Origin: Thermoplasmata archaeon
GTDB lineage: Archaea > Thermoplasmatota > Thermoplasmata > Thermoplasmatales > Thermoplasmataceae
Reading direction: 5' to 3'
Length of the DNA: 6,041 nt
Assembly (NCBI GenBank): GCA_021835265.1
Contig: JAKBQK010000010.1
Span: 1-6,041 of the forward strand
Below the pieces are notes generated by a model. That model saw nothing but the letters and a program-made list of their open reading frames with translations. It was not told the DNA's origin and did not search any database. Both the position numbers and the translations under genes were made by a program. This document shows positions 1 through 5,888 of this stretch, in pieces; position 1 is the first letter of the stretch; each line of letters opens with the position of its first letter.

Positions 1-174
1 CGATGTGCATCGTTGCAGCGTTATGTTTCCATAATAATCGGGTAAAGGCTTATCGAAGTCCATATCAATGTCCTTAACATTTAACATTTTCAATTCTATT
101 CCTTTCCTGTTAGCGGCCCTAAAAATCGCCTTTTCTTCCCACCTGACGGTATCATAAATCATAGAAATATTCAT
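1..174 (-). CDS. lysX: LysX-type LysW--alpha-aminoadipate ligase, N-terminal 58 residues (cut by window edge)
   Basis: This is the N-terminal part of the ATP-grasp ligase that joins the amino group of alpha-aminoadipate (or glutamate in ArgX relatives) to the C-terminal glutamate of LysW. It is the first committed step of carrier-bound lysine synthesis in the cytoplasm. The frame reads from an ATG at 174-172 with no stop to the edge. The start MNISMIYD, then RWEEKAIF and the late ITLQRCTS, follow the pattern of the family's N-terminal pre-ATP-grasp domain. The ATG overlaps the lysJ stop as ATGA, so translation is probably coupled. A strong GGGGAGGA site lies at 192-185, about 10 bases upstream. 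The ATP-grasp core and the short motif that separates lysine-type from arginine-type enzymes lie outside the window. The identification therefore leans on this short N-terminus plus its neighbours. Confidence 0.87.
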   Translation of the reverse strand, partial: MNISMIYDTVRWEEKAIFRAANRKGIELKMLNVKDIDMDFDKPLPDYYGNITLQRCTS

Positions 175-1385
175 TTTTGATCGTTCCTCCCCTGCTTCTT
201 TATATATTGATCGAGTGCAGTCTTTAGTATTTCAATCGCACGATCAACCTCTTCCTTGGAGACAGTGTAGGGTGGCAGCATCCTTATTGTGTTTATTCCT
301 GAGTACAATGTAATGAGACCAAGATCAATCATATCCATAAGTATGGGAACGAATCTTACTCTAAGTTCCATGGCAAGCATCATTCCAATACCCCTGGTCT
401 GTGATACCAGTCTATGGGAATCGGTTTCCTCATTCATTCTTTGAAGTGTGTATTTTCCCATTTCACTGGCCCGTTTTATCATCCCGTTTCTTAGTTCTTT
501 TATTACCACTTCTCCTGCGGCACATGATAAGGGATTTCCACCAGTTGTAGAACTCTGCTCCCCAATTCCAAGTGACTCAACGAATTCTCTTTTTCCCACT
601 GTTACGCCCATTGGTATTCCACCTCCAATGCCCTTGCCTATTGTCATTATATCCGGAGTTATTCCCCAGTTTTCGTGTGCCCACATCTTTCCGGTCCTTC
701 CAAGTCCGGATTGAATTTCGTCCATTACCAGGAGTGTTCCATAGCTGGATGTAGCCTCCCTGACAGACGGGAGAAATTGAGGGTCTGGGAGATTGATACC
801 ACCCTCTCCCTGAATTGGTTCCATGAATACGGCTGCAACATCTTCCTTTTTTAACAAAGTATGAACATGTTCATAATCTCCAAATTTCACAAATTCAACA
901 CCCGGGATCAGCATGTCTTCAAAAGAACTCCTGTATTTTGCTGAATGTGTTATGGAGAGGGCACCTAGTGTTTTTCCATGATAACCCTTCTCCATGCTTA
1001 TGATTTTTTTTCTTTTAGTCGATTTAACCGCTATTTTTAGTGCCGCCTCTATGGCTTCCGCCCCGCTATTTGAAAGATACGCCATGTTTAGCCCCGTCGG
1101 TGTAACATTCATAAGTTCTCTAAGAAATCTCGCCCTCGCAGGACTGTAAACTGATGTGTGCGTTATATATATTTCATCCACTTGCTTTTTTATTGCCTCT
1201 GTTATGGCATTATTTGAGTGACCAAGAATAGCGACTCCATACCCACTCATAAAATCAAAATATTCCTTTCCGTTCATATCCCACATTTTTGTCCCTTTAG
1301 CTCTGGCTGCAACCACTGGTATTTTCTGATATGTGCCCGCGAGGTAACGGTCTTCAATCTCCTCAGTAAGCCCGTTTTTCATCAT
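171..1385 (-). CDS. lysJ: LysJ, LysW-gamma-L-lysine (acetylornithine-type) aminotransferase
   Basis: A 404-residue class III PLP-dependent aminotransferase. It moves an amino group from glutamate to LysW-aminoadipate semialdehyde, giving LysW-lysine; in some archaea the same enzyme also handles the ornithine intermediate. Visible family marks are SGYGVAILGHSN near 47-58, the phosphate-binding SNSGAEAIEAALK at 105-117, GYHGKT at 134-139, the cofactor-ring aspartate in MDEIQSGLGRTG (D222), the Schiff-base lysine K251 in TIGKGIGGG, and STTGGNPLSCAA near 279-290. Length is close to the ArgD/LysJ norm. The ATG at 1385-1383 is supported by GGTGAT at 1397-1392, six bases upstream, although a second ATG follows at once. 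It overlaps the lysZ stop by ATGA and the lysX start by ATGA. ArgD-like substrate breadth cannot be judged from sequence; lysine assignment comes from the LysW/LysX/LysZ context. Confidence 0.93.
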   Translation of the reverse strand: MMKNGLTEEIEDRYLAGTYQKIPVVAARAKGTKMWDMNGKEYFDFMSGYGVAILGHSNNAITEAIKKQVDEIYITHTSVYSPARARFLRELMNVTPTGLNMAYLSNSGAEAIEAALKIAVKSTKRKKIISMEKGYHGKTLGALSITHSAKYRSSFEDMLIPGVEFVKFGDYEHVHTLLKKEDVAAVFMEPIQGEGGINLPDPQFLPSVREATSSYGTLLVMDEIQSGLGRTGKMWAHENWGITPDIMTIGKGIGGGIPMGVTVGKREFVESLGIGEQSSTTGGNPLSCAAGEVVIKELRNGMIKRASEMGKYTLQRMNEETDSHRLVSQTRGIGMMLAMELRVRFVPILMDMIDLGLITLYSGINTIRMLPPYTVSKEEVDRAIEILKTALDQYIKKQGRNDQK

Positions 1386-2185
1386 TTTGTTATCACCGTC
1401 CTTATATTCGTGTTAATTGCGGCTGATATTGGCATTGGTCTATTTCCATTGGCAATAATTACCTCATTGGTACCAGCTTCTATGGATTCAATCGCGGCCA
1501 TGATCTTTTTATCCATGCCATTCCCAACCAGTCTTAACATTTTTACAGCCTGTTTCATATTAAGTTTCTCCACTAATTTTCCGTTAAAAATTATACCATC
1601 GACGTCCGTTAAAAGGATCATCTTTGTGGCTTTCAATTCCCCAGATATAGCTGATGCAGCTCTATCTCCATCTACGTTCAGAGGTTCATGCTCCAGTCCA
1701 ACCGCAATAGGCGCTACTACAGGGGTGATTTTTTCAGAAAAAAGATACTTAATGAACGTTCCATTTACCGATAATATCTTACCGGTGTATCCACCATCAA
1801 TGAACATTTTCCTACCCTTCTCATTCATCGCTATTAACCTTTTTTTCCTCTCCGCAATAATCGTGGGCCCATCGATACCAGACATACCGAAGGACTTCAT
1901 TCCAGCCTTTTGCAGTGCAAGAACTATGGACGCGTTAATGCTTCCACGCATACTCATTATATAGGTTTGCATCGTTTGAGCATCTGTGTATCTACTTCTT
2001 ATTCCACTGGGAGAAGTAATAAATTTCGCCTCCATATTCAACCTTTTACAAAGATCGGTGACAGCAGGACCTCCACCATGGACAATCACATATTCATCAT
2101 CTTTGTTCGATGAGAAATCTTTGGTAAAACTTTCTGATATACCATTTTTCATTAGACTTCCTCCCAGCTTTAAAACAATTACCAC
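1382..2185 (-). CDS. lysZ: LysZ, LysW-aminoadipate 6-kinase (amino acid kinase family)
   Basis: A 267-residue amino acid kinase, homologous to acetylglutamate kinase ArgB. It phosphorylates the side-chain carboxylate of LysW-bound aminoadipate. It shows the phosphate-binding KLGGS (6-10), HGGGP (36-40), the substrate loop GIRSRYTD (61-68), NVDGDRAA (170-177) and LLTDVDG (191-197). The GIRSRYTD form of the loop is typical of the LysW-dependent kinases rather than bacterial ArgB, as I recall the family. The start is GTG at 2185-2183. It gives VIVLKLGGS directly, which matches the family start, and a GGTG sits at 2195-2192 with a six-base spacer. It lies only 3 bases after the lysY stop and overlaps lysJ by ATGA, so it is in the core of the operon. 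The same enzyme may also act on LysW-glutamate in archaea lacking a separate arginine set. Confidence 0.93.
   Translation of the reverse strand: MVIVLKLGGSLMKNGISESFTKDFSSNKDDEYVIVHGGGPAVTDLCKRLNMEAKFITSPSGIRSRYTDAQTMQTYIMSMRGSINASIVLALQKAGMKSFGMSGIDGPTIIAERKKRLIAMNEKGRKMFIDGGYTGKILSVNGTFIKYLFSEKITPVVAPIAVGLEHEPLNVDGDRAASAISGELKATKMILLTDVDGIIFNGKLVEKLNMKQAVKMLRLVGNGMDKKIMAAIESIEAGTNEVIIANGNRPMPISAAINTNIRTVITK
1392..1397 (-). promoter_or_regulatory. Ribosome binding site deciding the lysJ start
   Basis: GGTGAT is complementary to the 3' end of archaeal 16S rRNA and stands six bases before the ATG at 1385. It selects the first of two adjacent ATG codons. It lies inside the end of lysZ, as expected for translational coupling. 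Confidence 0.7.
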
Positions 2186-2188
2186 GAT

Positions 2189-3241
2189 TTACACCAGCCG
2201 CATTGGAGACATCATTAACCCCTCTTTCTCATCAAATCCTTCCATAATATTCATTGATTGAATTGCGTTTCCAGCTGCTCCCTTTATTAGGTTATCTATT
2301 GAACCAATAGCAACTATCCTTTTTACATGCCGATCAATAGCGAATCCAAGATCTATGAAATTTGAACCTACAACAAGTTTAGGATCAGGGTATTTATAGA
2401 CCCCTCTTGGATCCATTATGAACCTAACAAATGGTTCTTCTCCATACATTGTTCGGTAAGCGTTCCATATATTCTGAATTTTAGGCTCTCTCTCTACAAA
2501 TATACTACTTGTAGTTAGAATTCCTCGAACCATGTTAATTGAGTGTGCTGACATAGTAACTGTTACTTTGGTACCTGAAATAATAGAAAGTTCCTGCTCA
2601 ATTTCTCCTATGTGCCTATGTCCTGATGGACTGTATATCCTTACTGAATTGTACCTTTCTGAAAAGTGAGTCGCCATGGATGGCTTATTTCCTGAGCCCG
2701 ACGAACCTATTTTAGCGTCAATCACCACCACTCCATCCAGAAATCCTGCCTTGGCAAGTGGTGCAATGCTATAAATCGAAGAGCTTGCAATGCACCCTGG
2801 AACAGAAATGAAACGTGCCGACTTCAATTCCTCCCTGTGAAGTTCTGGCATGCCATAGACAAATTTCTGGAGAAGGTCAGGGGCTGGATGCTCCCAGCCA
2901 TACCAGACTGGATAATCTGCCGGGTTCCTAAACCTGAAATCCGCACTCATATCTACAATCTTCACTCCCATTTCAGACATTCCAGGCACATGTTCAATGG
3001 ATGATCCGTGTGGAACCGCCATAAAAACAATATCTACTTTTGATGCAGCTTCTTCTGGGGTGTCCCTGGAAAATCTCATAGAAGTGAACCCTTTGAGATT
3101 AGGATGCGCTTTGAAAACATACTCCCCAGCATGCTGTTGTGAAGTTGCAACTTTGACTTCGACTTCAGGATGCATCAGAAGCAGTCGCAGTAGTTCCCCT
3201 CCAACATATCCCGATGCACCAACAATAGCTACTGTCTTCAA
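2189..3241 (-). CDS. lysY: LysY, LysW-aminoadipyl/glutamyl phosphate reductase (ArgC-like)
   Basis: A 350-residue NADPH-dependent reductase of the ArgC/aspartate-semialdehyde dehydrogenase family. It reduces the LysW-bound acyl phosphate made by LysZ to the semialdehyde used by LysJ. The N-terminal Rossmann motif is GASGYVGGELLRLL (8-21). The catalytic cysteine is C150 in VPGCIASS, and the conserved histidine motif is GHRHIGEIEQEL (207-218). AVPHGSS (75-81) and VDMSADFR (96-103) are also typical. The start is TTG at 3241-3239: a TAA stands directly upstream in frame and the family start KTVAIVGASG follows at once, so no longer protein is possible. GGGG at 3254-3251 is a plausible ribosome site. 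The gene sits 82 bases after lysW and 3 bases before lysZ. LysY and archaeal ArgC proteins are hard to separate by sequence; context decides. Confidence 0.93.
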   Translation of the reverse strand: MKTVAIVGASGYVGGELLRLLLMHPEVEVKVATSQQHAGEYVFKAHPNLKGFTSMRFSRDTPEEAASKVDIVFMAVPHGSSIEHVPGMSEMGVKIVDMSADFRFRNPADYPVWYGWEHPAPDLLQKFVYGMPELHREELKSARFISVPGCIASSSIYSIAPLAKAGFLDGVVVIDAKIGSSGSGNKPSMATHFSERYNSVRIYSPSGHRHIGEIEQELSIISGTKVTVTMSAHSINMVRGILTTSSIFVEREPKIQNIWNAYRTMYGEEPFVRFIMDPRGVYKYPDPKLVVGSNFIDLGFAIDRHVKRIVAIGSIDNLIKGAAGNAIQSMNIMEGFDEKEGLMMSPMRLV

Positions 3242-3297
3242 TTAGTAATTCCCCATTCTAAACAGAAAATAGTGATCACTTCTTTACTAATATACGA
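3241..3297 (-). promoter_or_regulatory. lysW-lysY intergenic control region: TATA-like site, palindrome, inverted repeat
   Basis: On the minus strand, GTATATTA at about 3295-3288 resembles a TATA box. About 26 bases downstream, near 3266, would be a start point suited to lysY. The perfect palindrome AGTGATCACT (3280-3271) lies between the two, where an archaeal repressor would block initiation. Separately, ATTAGTAA (3291-3284) and TTACTAAT (3248-3241) are exact inverted repeats. In a transcript running through from lysW, the second arm would include the first base of the UUG start and could mask it. These are sequence observations; the control role is inferred. Confidence 0.35.
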
Positions 3298-3323
3298 AAT
3301 GAAACCGTAAGATTCTGGGCTAT

Positions 3324-3497
3324 TCATTCACCCCAATCCTCCTTTACCTCCTCTGCCACCTTGAGAAAAAATTTTCCCGGACTTTCTTCCTGTATTTCAT
3401 AATCCAGTCCACAATCTCCACAACTGACAATTTCTCCTTTTAAAGCATCATCAGGAACTATAACCTTTCCCCCACACATTTTACATTCCATATTCAT
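3324..3497 (-). CDS. lysW: LysW, amino-group carrier protein
   Basis: A 57-residue acidic carrier protein. The amino group of alpha-aminoadipate is bound to its C-terminal glutamate, so the substrate is protected and held while LysZ, LysY and LysJ act on it. It shows a zinc ribbon with CKMC (C5, C8) and CGDC (C26, C29), and the diagnostic C-terminus EDWGE that receives the substrate. The frame is open back to 3557 (77 residues), but LysW proteins are about 54-58 residues and begin just before the first cysteine pair. The ATG at 3497-3495 has a run of six G at 3509-3504 six bases upstream, which favours it over the ATG at 3503 (no spacer) and the ATG at 3491 (spacer of 12). It is the first gene of the operon and heads the other lys genes. 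Confidence 0.94.
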   Translation of the reverse strand: MNMECKMCGGKVIVPDDALKGEIVSCGDCGLDYEIQEESPGKFFLKVAEEVKEDWGE

Positions 3498-3503
3498 TTT
3501 CAT

Positions 3504-3509
3504 CCCCCC
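3504..3509 (-). promoter_or_regulatory. G-run ribosome binding site deciding the lysW start
   Basis: Six consecutive G residues lie six bases before the ATG at 3497. The run abuts the ATG at 3503 with no spacer and is 12 bases from the ATG at 3491, so the middle ATG is the best start. A plain G-run is an unusual form, close to but not identical to GGAGG. Confidence 0.6.
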
Positions 3510-3590
3510 TAGATCCAAAACAGAGTCGTAAGCTATGCAACTCTTCTGGAGTAGCATTTAATGAGACTTGTTTTGTAGTATTCCATTTAT

Positions 3591-3600
3591 TTTATATAAA
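3591..3600 (-). promoter_or_regulatory. Candidate TATA box of the lysW operon (symmetric)
   Basis: TTTATATAAA is the best archaeal TATA-like site upstream of lysW. A start of transcription some 25 bases downstream would fall near 3570-3565 and give a leader of roughly 70 bases. The box is an exact palindrome, so it could also drive the plus strand, where the decayed reading frame begins at 3643. No clear BRE is visible on either side. The leader contains a possible 7-bp hairpin (arms 3544-3538 and 3529-3523, one G-U pair, 9-base loop) of unknown meaning. Confidence 0.55.
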
Positions 3601-3642
3601 TATTAAAACGTTATTGCCATAATTAGTCTTAGTTAGATTAAA

Positions 3643-3886
3643 ATGGTTAGAATTGAAATATTTATTAATAAAACTGTCAGAAATCTTGTCACCAGTGATA
3701 CTATTCTAGCAACATTCTTCAATAGATATGGTTCCAGTTAAAGATGCAAAAGAGATTTCTGACATTTAGAACTACCTGAACGAAAATATTGATTCCGGAG
3801 AAAGTGGCTCTGAAAGGATCTTTTTTAACATTAGAAAAAAAGATGTAAAGTATGCAACCGAAAACTTTGCTAAGGCTTTCATCTGA
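3643..3886 (+). pseudogene. Decayed small gene, possibly STAS-like (DUF4325 type)
   Basis: The frame from the ATG at 3643 gives MVRIEIFINKT, then LVTSDTILATFF, and stops at 3739. The frame one base further on continues sensibly as SSIDMVPVKDAKEISDI, hits a TAG at 3767-3769, then reads NYLNENIDSGESGSERIFFN and ends KYATENFAKAFI with TGA at 3884-3886. So one frameshift (between 3710 and 3741) and one stop separate pieces that look like one protein of about 80 residues. The TSD motif near the start and RIFFN...ATENFAKAFI near the end loosely recall STAS-like DUF4325 proteins, whose core is a hydrophobic strand followed by a T/S-x-F-x-x-A helix. This is a weak match made by eye. The frame may also continue with another shift into the next remnant rather than end here. 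It reads away from lysW. Confidence 0.45.
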
Positions 3887-3896
3887 ATTTATTTCA

Positions 3897-4264
3897 ATGA
3901 TGTCTAAAATGTCAGATGATAATCGCATAGAAAATTTAGTTATAGCACCCATTGAAAAATCTTACTAGTATGCGTTCCTAGCAATTAGAGAAGCAATGAC
4001 TGCAAAAGGTATCCACACAACTGGGACTTCTGTGGCGCATCATGAAGTCATCTAAAATCTAAAAGAACTCTGTGAGCCTAAAATGGCTAATATCTATAGT
4101 AGGAAGCTTAAAAGTCTCAGGTCTTAAAGAAATACAGCCACGTGCGATCTTTCTAAAAGATAGACAAAATTGACGCAGAATCTTTAATATTAGAAGTTGA
4201 AAAACTACTGGAGGAATTAAGTAAAGATAAAAATTTGGGTGCCCAAATATTAAATTATAAATAA
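3897..4264 (+). pseudogene. Decayed HEPN-like protein gene
   Basis: Starting at ATG ATG (3897-3902), the frame reads MMSKMSDDNRIENLV, then IEKSY, TAG (3966), YAFLAIREAMTAKGI with HHEVI, TAA (4053), NLKELCEPKMANIY and KLKSLRS, TAA (4125), RNTATCDLSK. Then it needs a shift near 4157-4160 into IDAESLILEVEKLLEEL and ends with TAA at 4262-4264. Ignoring the stops gives about 120 mostly helical residues, the usual HEPN size. The features SYxYAFLAIREAM...KGI early and LRSxRNTATxDL late fit the HEPN/UPF0332 pattern (YYA helix, later R-N-x-A-x-Y). Each stop is one base from a sensible codon: Y for TAG, E for the first TAA, L for the second. HEPN proteins are commonly RNases of toxin-antitoxin or defence systems. 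The decay is clear; the family call is tentative. Minus-strand open frames here are shadows. Confidence 0.5.
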
Positions 4265-4772
4265 CGCTCCCATAATCACGTGTCATAACCACTTCAAGAT
4301 CATATAAAGGAAATAGAGAAAGCAATCAATTGTTTAAATGCTCAATTACTAATCTCTATTGCAATATATATTTCCAGAAGCAGTTTCAAAGTTATATGTA
4401 GTTAGTTCTAAGTGACTATTTTTTGCTGTGTTACAAAGTCAATGTGAATAATTAATCACTATTGAATTTGTATTGTCTAAACATAATTTACTTAGCTGGT
4501 GGATTGCTTCTCTTGTTTCATGACACATCTGATCAATGGATCATGAGTATGGAAAAGTGAGATATCATAGATTATAAACACATTAAATGAATTCAAAATT
4601 ATTTGATGCTGTCGGTGAAACTCCTAACCTAAGACTGCCTTGATGAGTAAAAAAAACGGATCTCCTCTTTTTCCATTTCCTGTTCTTGATGTTTTTCCTT
4701 TTCTTTCTAGAATTGTCAGGGCAAACCCTATCTGCATTGTTAGATGAGTAGTAAAAAATACAAATCATTTAA
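4265..4772 (+). other. Gene-free, AT-rich accessory stretch
   Basis: I see no intact or recognisable gene in these roughly 500 bases. A short plus-strand piece near 4316-4415 reads KEIEKAINCLNAQLLISIA and may be a further tail of the decayed helical protein upstream. A minus-strand piece at about 4441-4530 reads MCHETREAIHQLSKLCLDNT and then stops. A 61-codon minus-strand frame at 4583-4768 is basic and has no family features. A pyrimidine-rich tract lies at about 4671-4712. The stretch is most simply read as eroded DNA between two accessory modules. Confidence 0.5.
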
Positions 4773-4776
4773 ATGA
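4751..4776 (+). promoter_or_regulatory. Candidate promoter and operator of the AbiE-like pair
   Basis: GTAAAAAATAC at 4751-4761 is a weak TATA-like site. Directly after it, TCATTTAAATGA (4765-4776) is a perfect 12-base palindrome that spans the ATG at 4773. If transcription begins about 26 bases after the TATA-like site, it would begin at or near the second ATG (4782), giving a leaderless message with the palindrome between TATA and start point. AbiEi-type antitoxins are known to repress their own promoters by binding repeats, which makes this site a reasonable operator candidate, but AT-rich palindromes also arise by chance. Confidence 0.3.
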
Positions 4777-5888
4777 AAACAATGAATTTACCATTTGGTA
4801 AAAAATTGGAATTTACTAAATTACATTCAATGAATGAAAAAGAAACGATTAATGAATTCATTAAGAAACTACCATCTCTCCTACCGAATATGGATATAGA
4901 GGACATATCATACGAAATACCAATAGACAAAAAGAGTTATTCTAATATAATGGTGAAGGTTCTAACTGGAAACAAAAAGAAAAATCTAGTTGTTGAAGTT
5001 AAATCCAATGGAGAGCCAAGGTTTGTCGAAAGGTCCATTTATCAACTTAAAAATTTAACTAAAATTAAAAAAGGAATATACCCTGTTTTTGTTGCCCCTT
5101 ACATTAGTGAAAGAGCAAGGGAAATTCTTAAATCAGAAAACATAGGTTATATTGATTTAATAGGAGACGTATACCTGCAATTTGACTCAGTATTGGTAGA
5201 CCGTATAAGCATCGCTGAGAGGAAAACAGAGAAACGTCTCAATCGCGGTATATTTGCTAGTAAGGCAACTCGCATTTTAAGAGCGATCCTCAATGATCCT
5301 AATAAGAAATGGAAGATCACAGAACTTGCCAATATGTGCAGAATGAGCCCTGCCGGTGTTTACTTTGTTGTGAATCAGCTTGAAGATAAAGGCTATGTAT
5401 CATGAGATGAGGACAAGAGCATTAAATTAAAAGATTCAAAAAGGCTTCTAAAAAATTGGGCATCAAACTGGACAGTAGAAAAGAGTAGATCAAATGCTTT
5501 CTTCTCATTTGCAAGAAGTCCAGAAGAGATAATATTAAAACTTGCAAAGGCAGCAGATGAGTTGAATCTGAAATACTCATTCACAGGAATGGCAGGAGCT
5601 TCAATAGTATCACCATTTGTACGATATAATGATGTATGGGTATATATCTCAGGAGACCTAAACGAGATAGTGAAGAAACTTGACCTCAGACCAACAAGCT
5701 CTGGAGCCAATATTAGGATTTTTGAGCCCTTTGATGATGGAATATTTATGGATTTTAGGGAGATCAGAGGAATAAATGTGGTGAGTAACATCCAACTTTT
5801 TGTAGATCTATTCACATACCCAGGCCGGGGACAAGAGCAGGCTGAAAAAATTCTTGAGATAAATAGCAAAGAGGAGGATATATCTTGA
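4773..5888 (+). pseudogene. AbiEi-like type IV antitoxin/transcriptional regulator with in-frame TGA
   Basis: One frame of 371 codons interrupted only by TGA at 5403-5405 (codon 211). Residues about 55-145 look like a PD-(D/E)xK-type nuclease fold: LVVEVKS with E75 and K77, Q91, then VFVAPYISERARE and GYIDLIGD (125-132). The usual acidic residue before the E-x-K may be N58, so catalysis is doubtful. Residues about 164-220 form a winged helix (WKITELANMCRMSPAGVYFV, then QLEDKGYVS), and the TGA falls in its wing. The rest, including SNIQLFVDLFTYPGRGQEQA near the end, is the AbiEi C-terminal domain. Such proteins bind their own promoter and neutralise an AbiEii nucleotidyltransferase, whose gene overlaps here. 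The TGA probably replaces CGA (Arg). The product would be a 210-residue fragment unless the stop is read through or is a sequencing error. No Shine-Dalgarno is seen; ATG 4782 or 4830 are alternative starts. Confidence 0.72.

Noticed and set aside
1218..1964. A 248-codon open frame on the plus strand
   Set aside because: It lies entirely opposite lysJ and lysZ, which have full family motifs and coupled starts. It reads as a low-complexity hydrophobic shadow.
3498..3557. A longer LysW starting at the ATG at 3557
   Set aside because: The extra 20 residues do not match the family length, and the G-run ribosome site points to the ATG at 3497.
3898..4263. Stop codons in the HEPN-like stretch as recoding (e.g. 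TAG as pyrrolysine)
   Set aside because: Both TAG and TAA occur in frame, a frameshift is also needed, and nothing else in the window suggests recoding; decay explains all lesions.
3719..4325. Two minus-strand open frames (3719-3952, 4059-4325) as small genes
   Set aside because: They are antisense to the decayed plus-strand fragments, have no ribosome sites or family features, and the plus strand gives the more protein-like reading.
4441..4530. A possible TnpB/transposase scrap on the minus strand (HQLSKLCLDNT followed by SIVIN)
   Set aside because: The resemblance covers about 20 residues, there are no catalytic motifs or ends, and stops lie on both sides.
4532..4545. TGATC-AATG-GATCA hairpin as a terminator or RNA element
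   Set aside because: A 5-bp stem with no T-run after it and no gene end nearby; expected by chance in AT-rich DNA.
4265..4772. tRNA, CRISPR or insertion-sequence ends in the gene-free stretch
   Set aside because: No cloverleaf, no regularly spaced repeats and no matching terminal inverted repeats could be found by eye.
5393..5869. A 158-codon open frame on the minus strand
   Set aside because: It is the antisense of the AbiEi-like C-terminal domain, whose plus-strand reading has recognisable family motifs.
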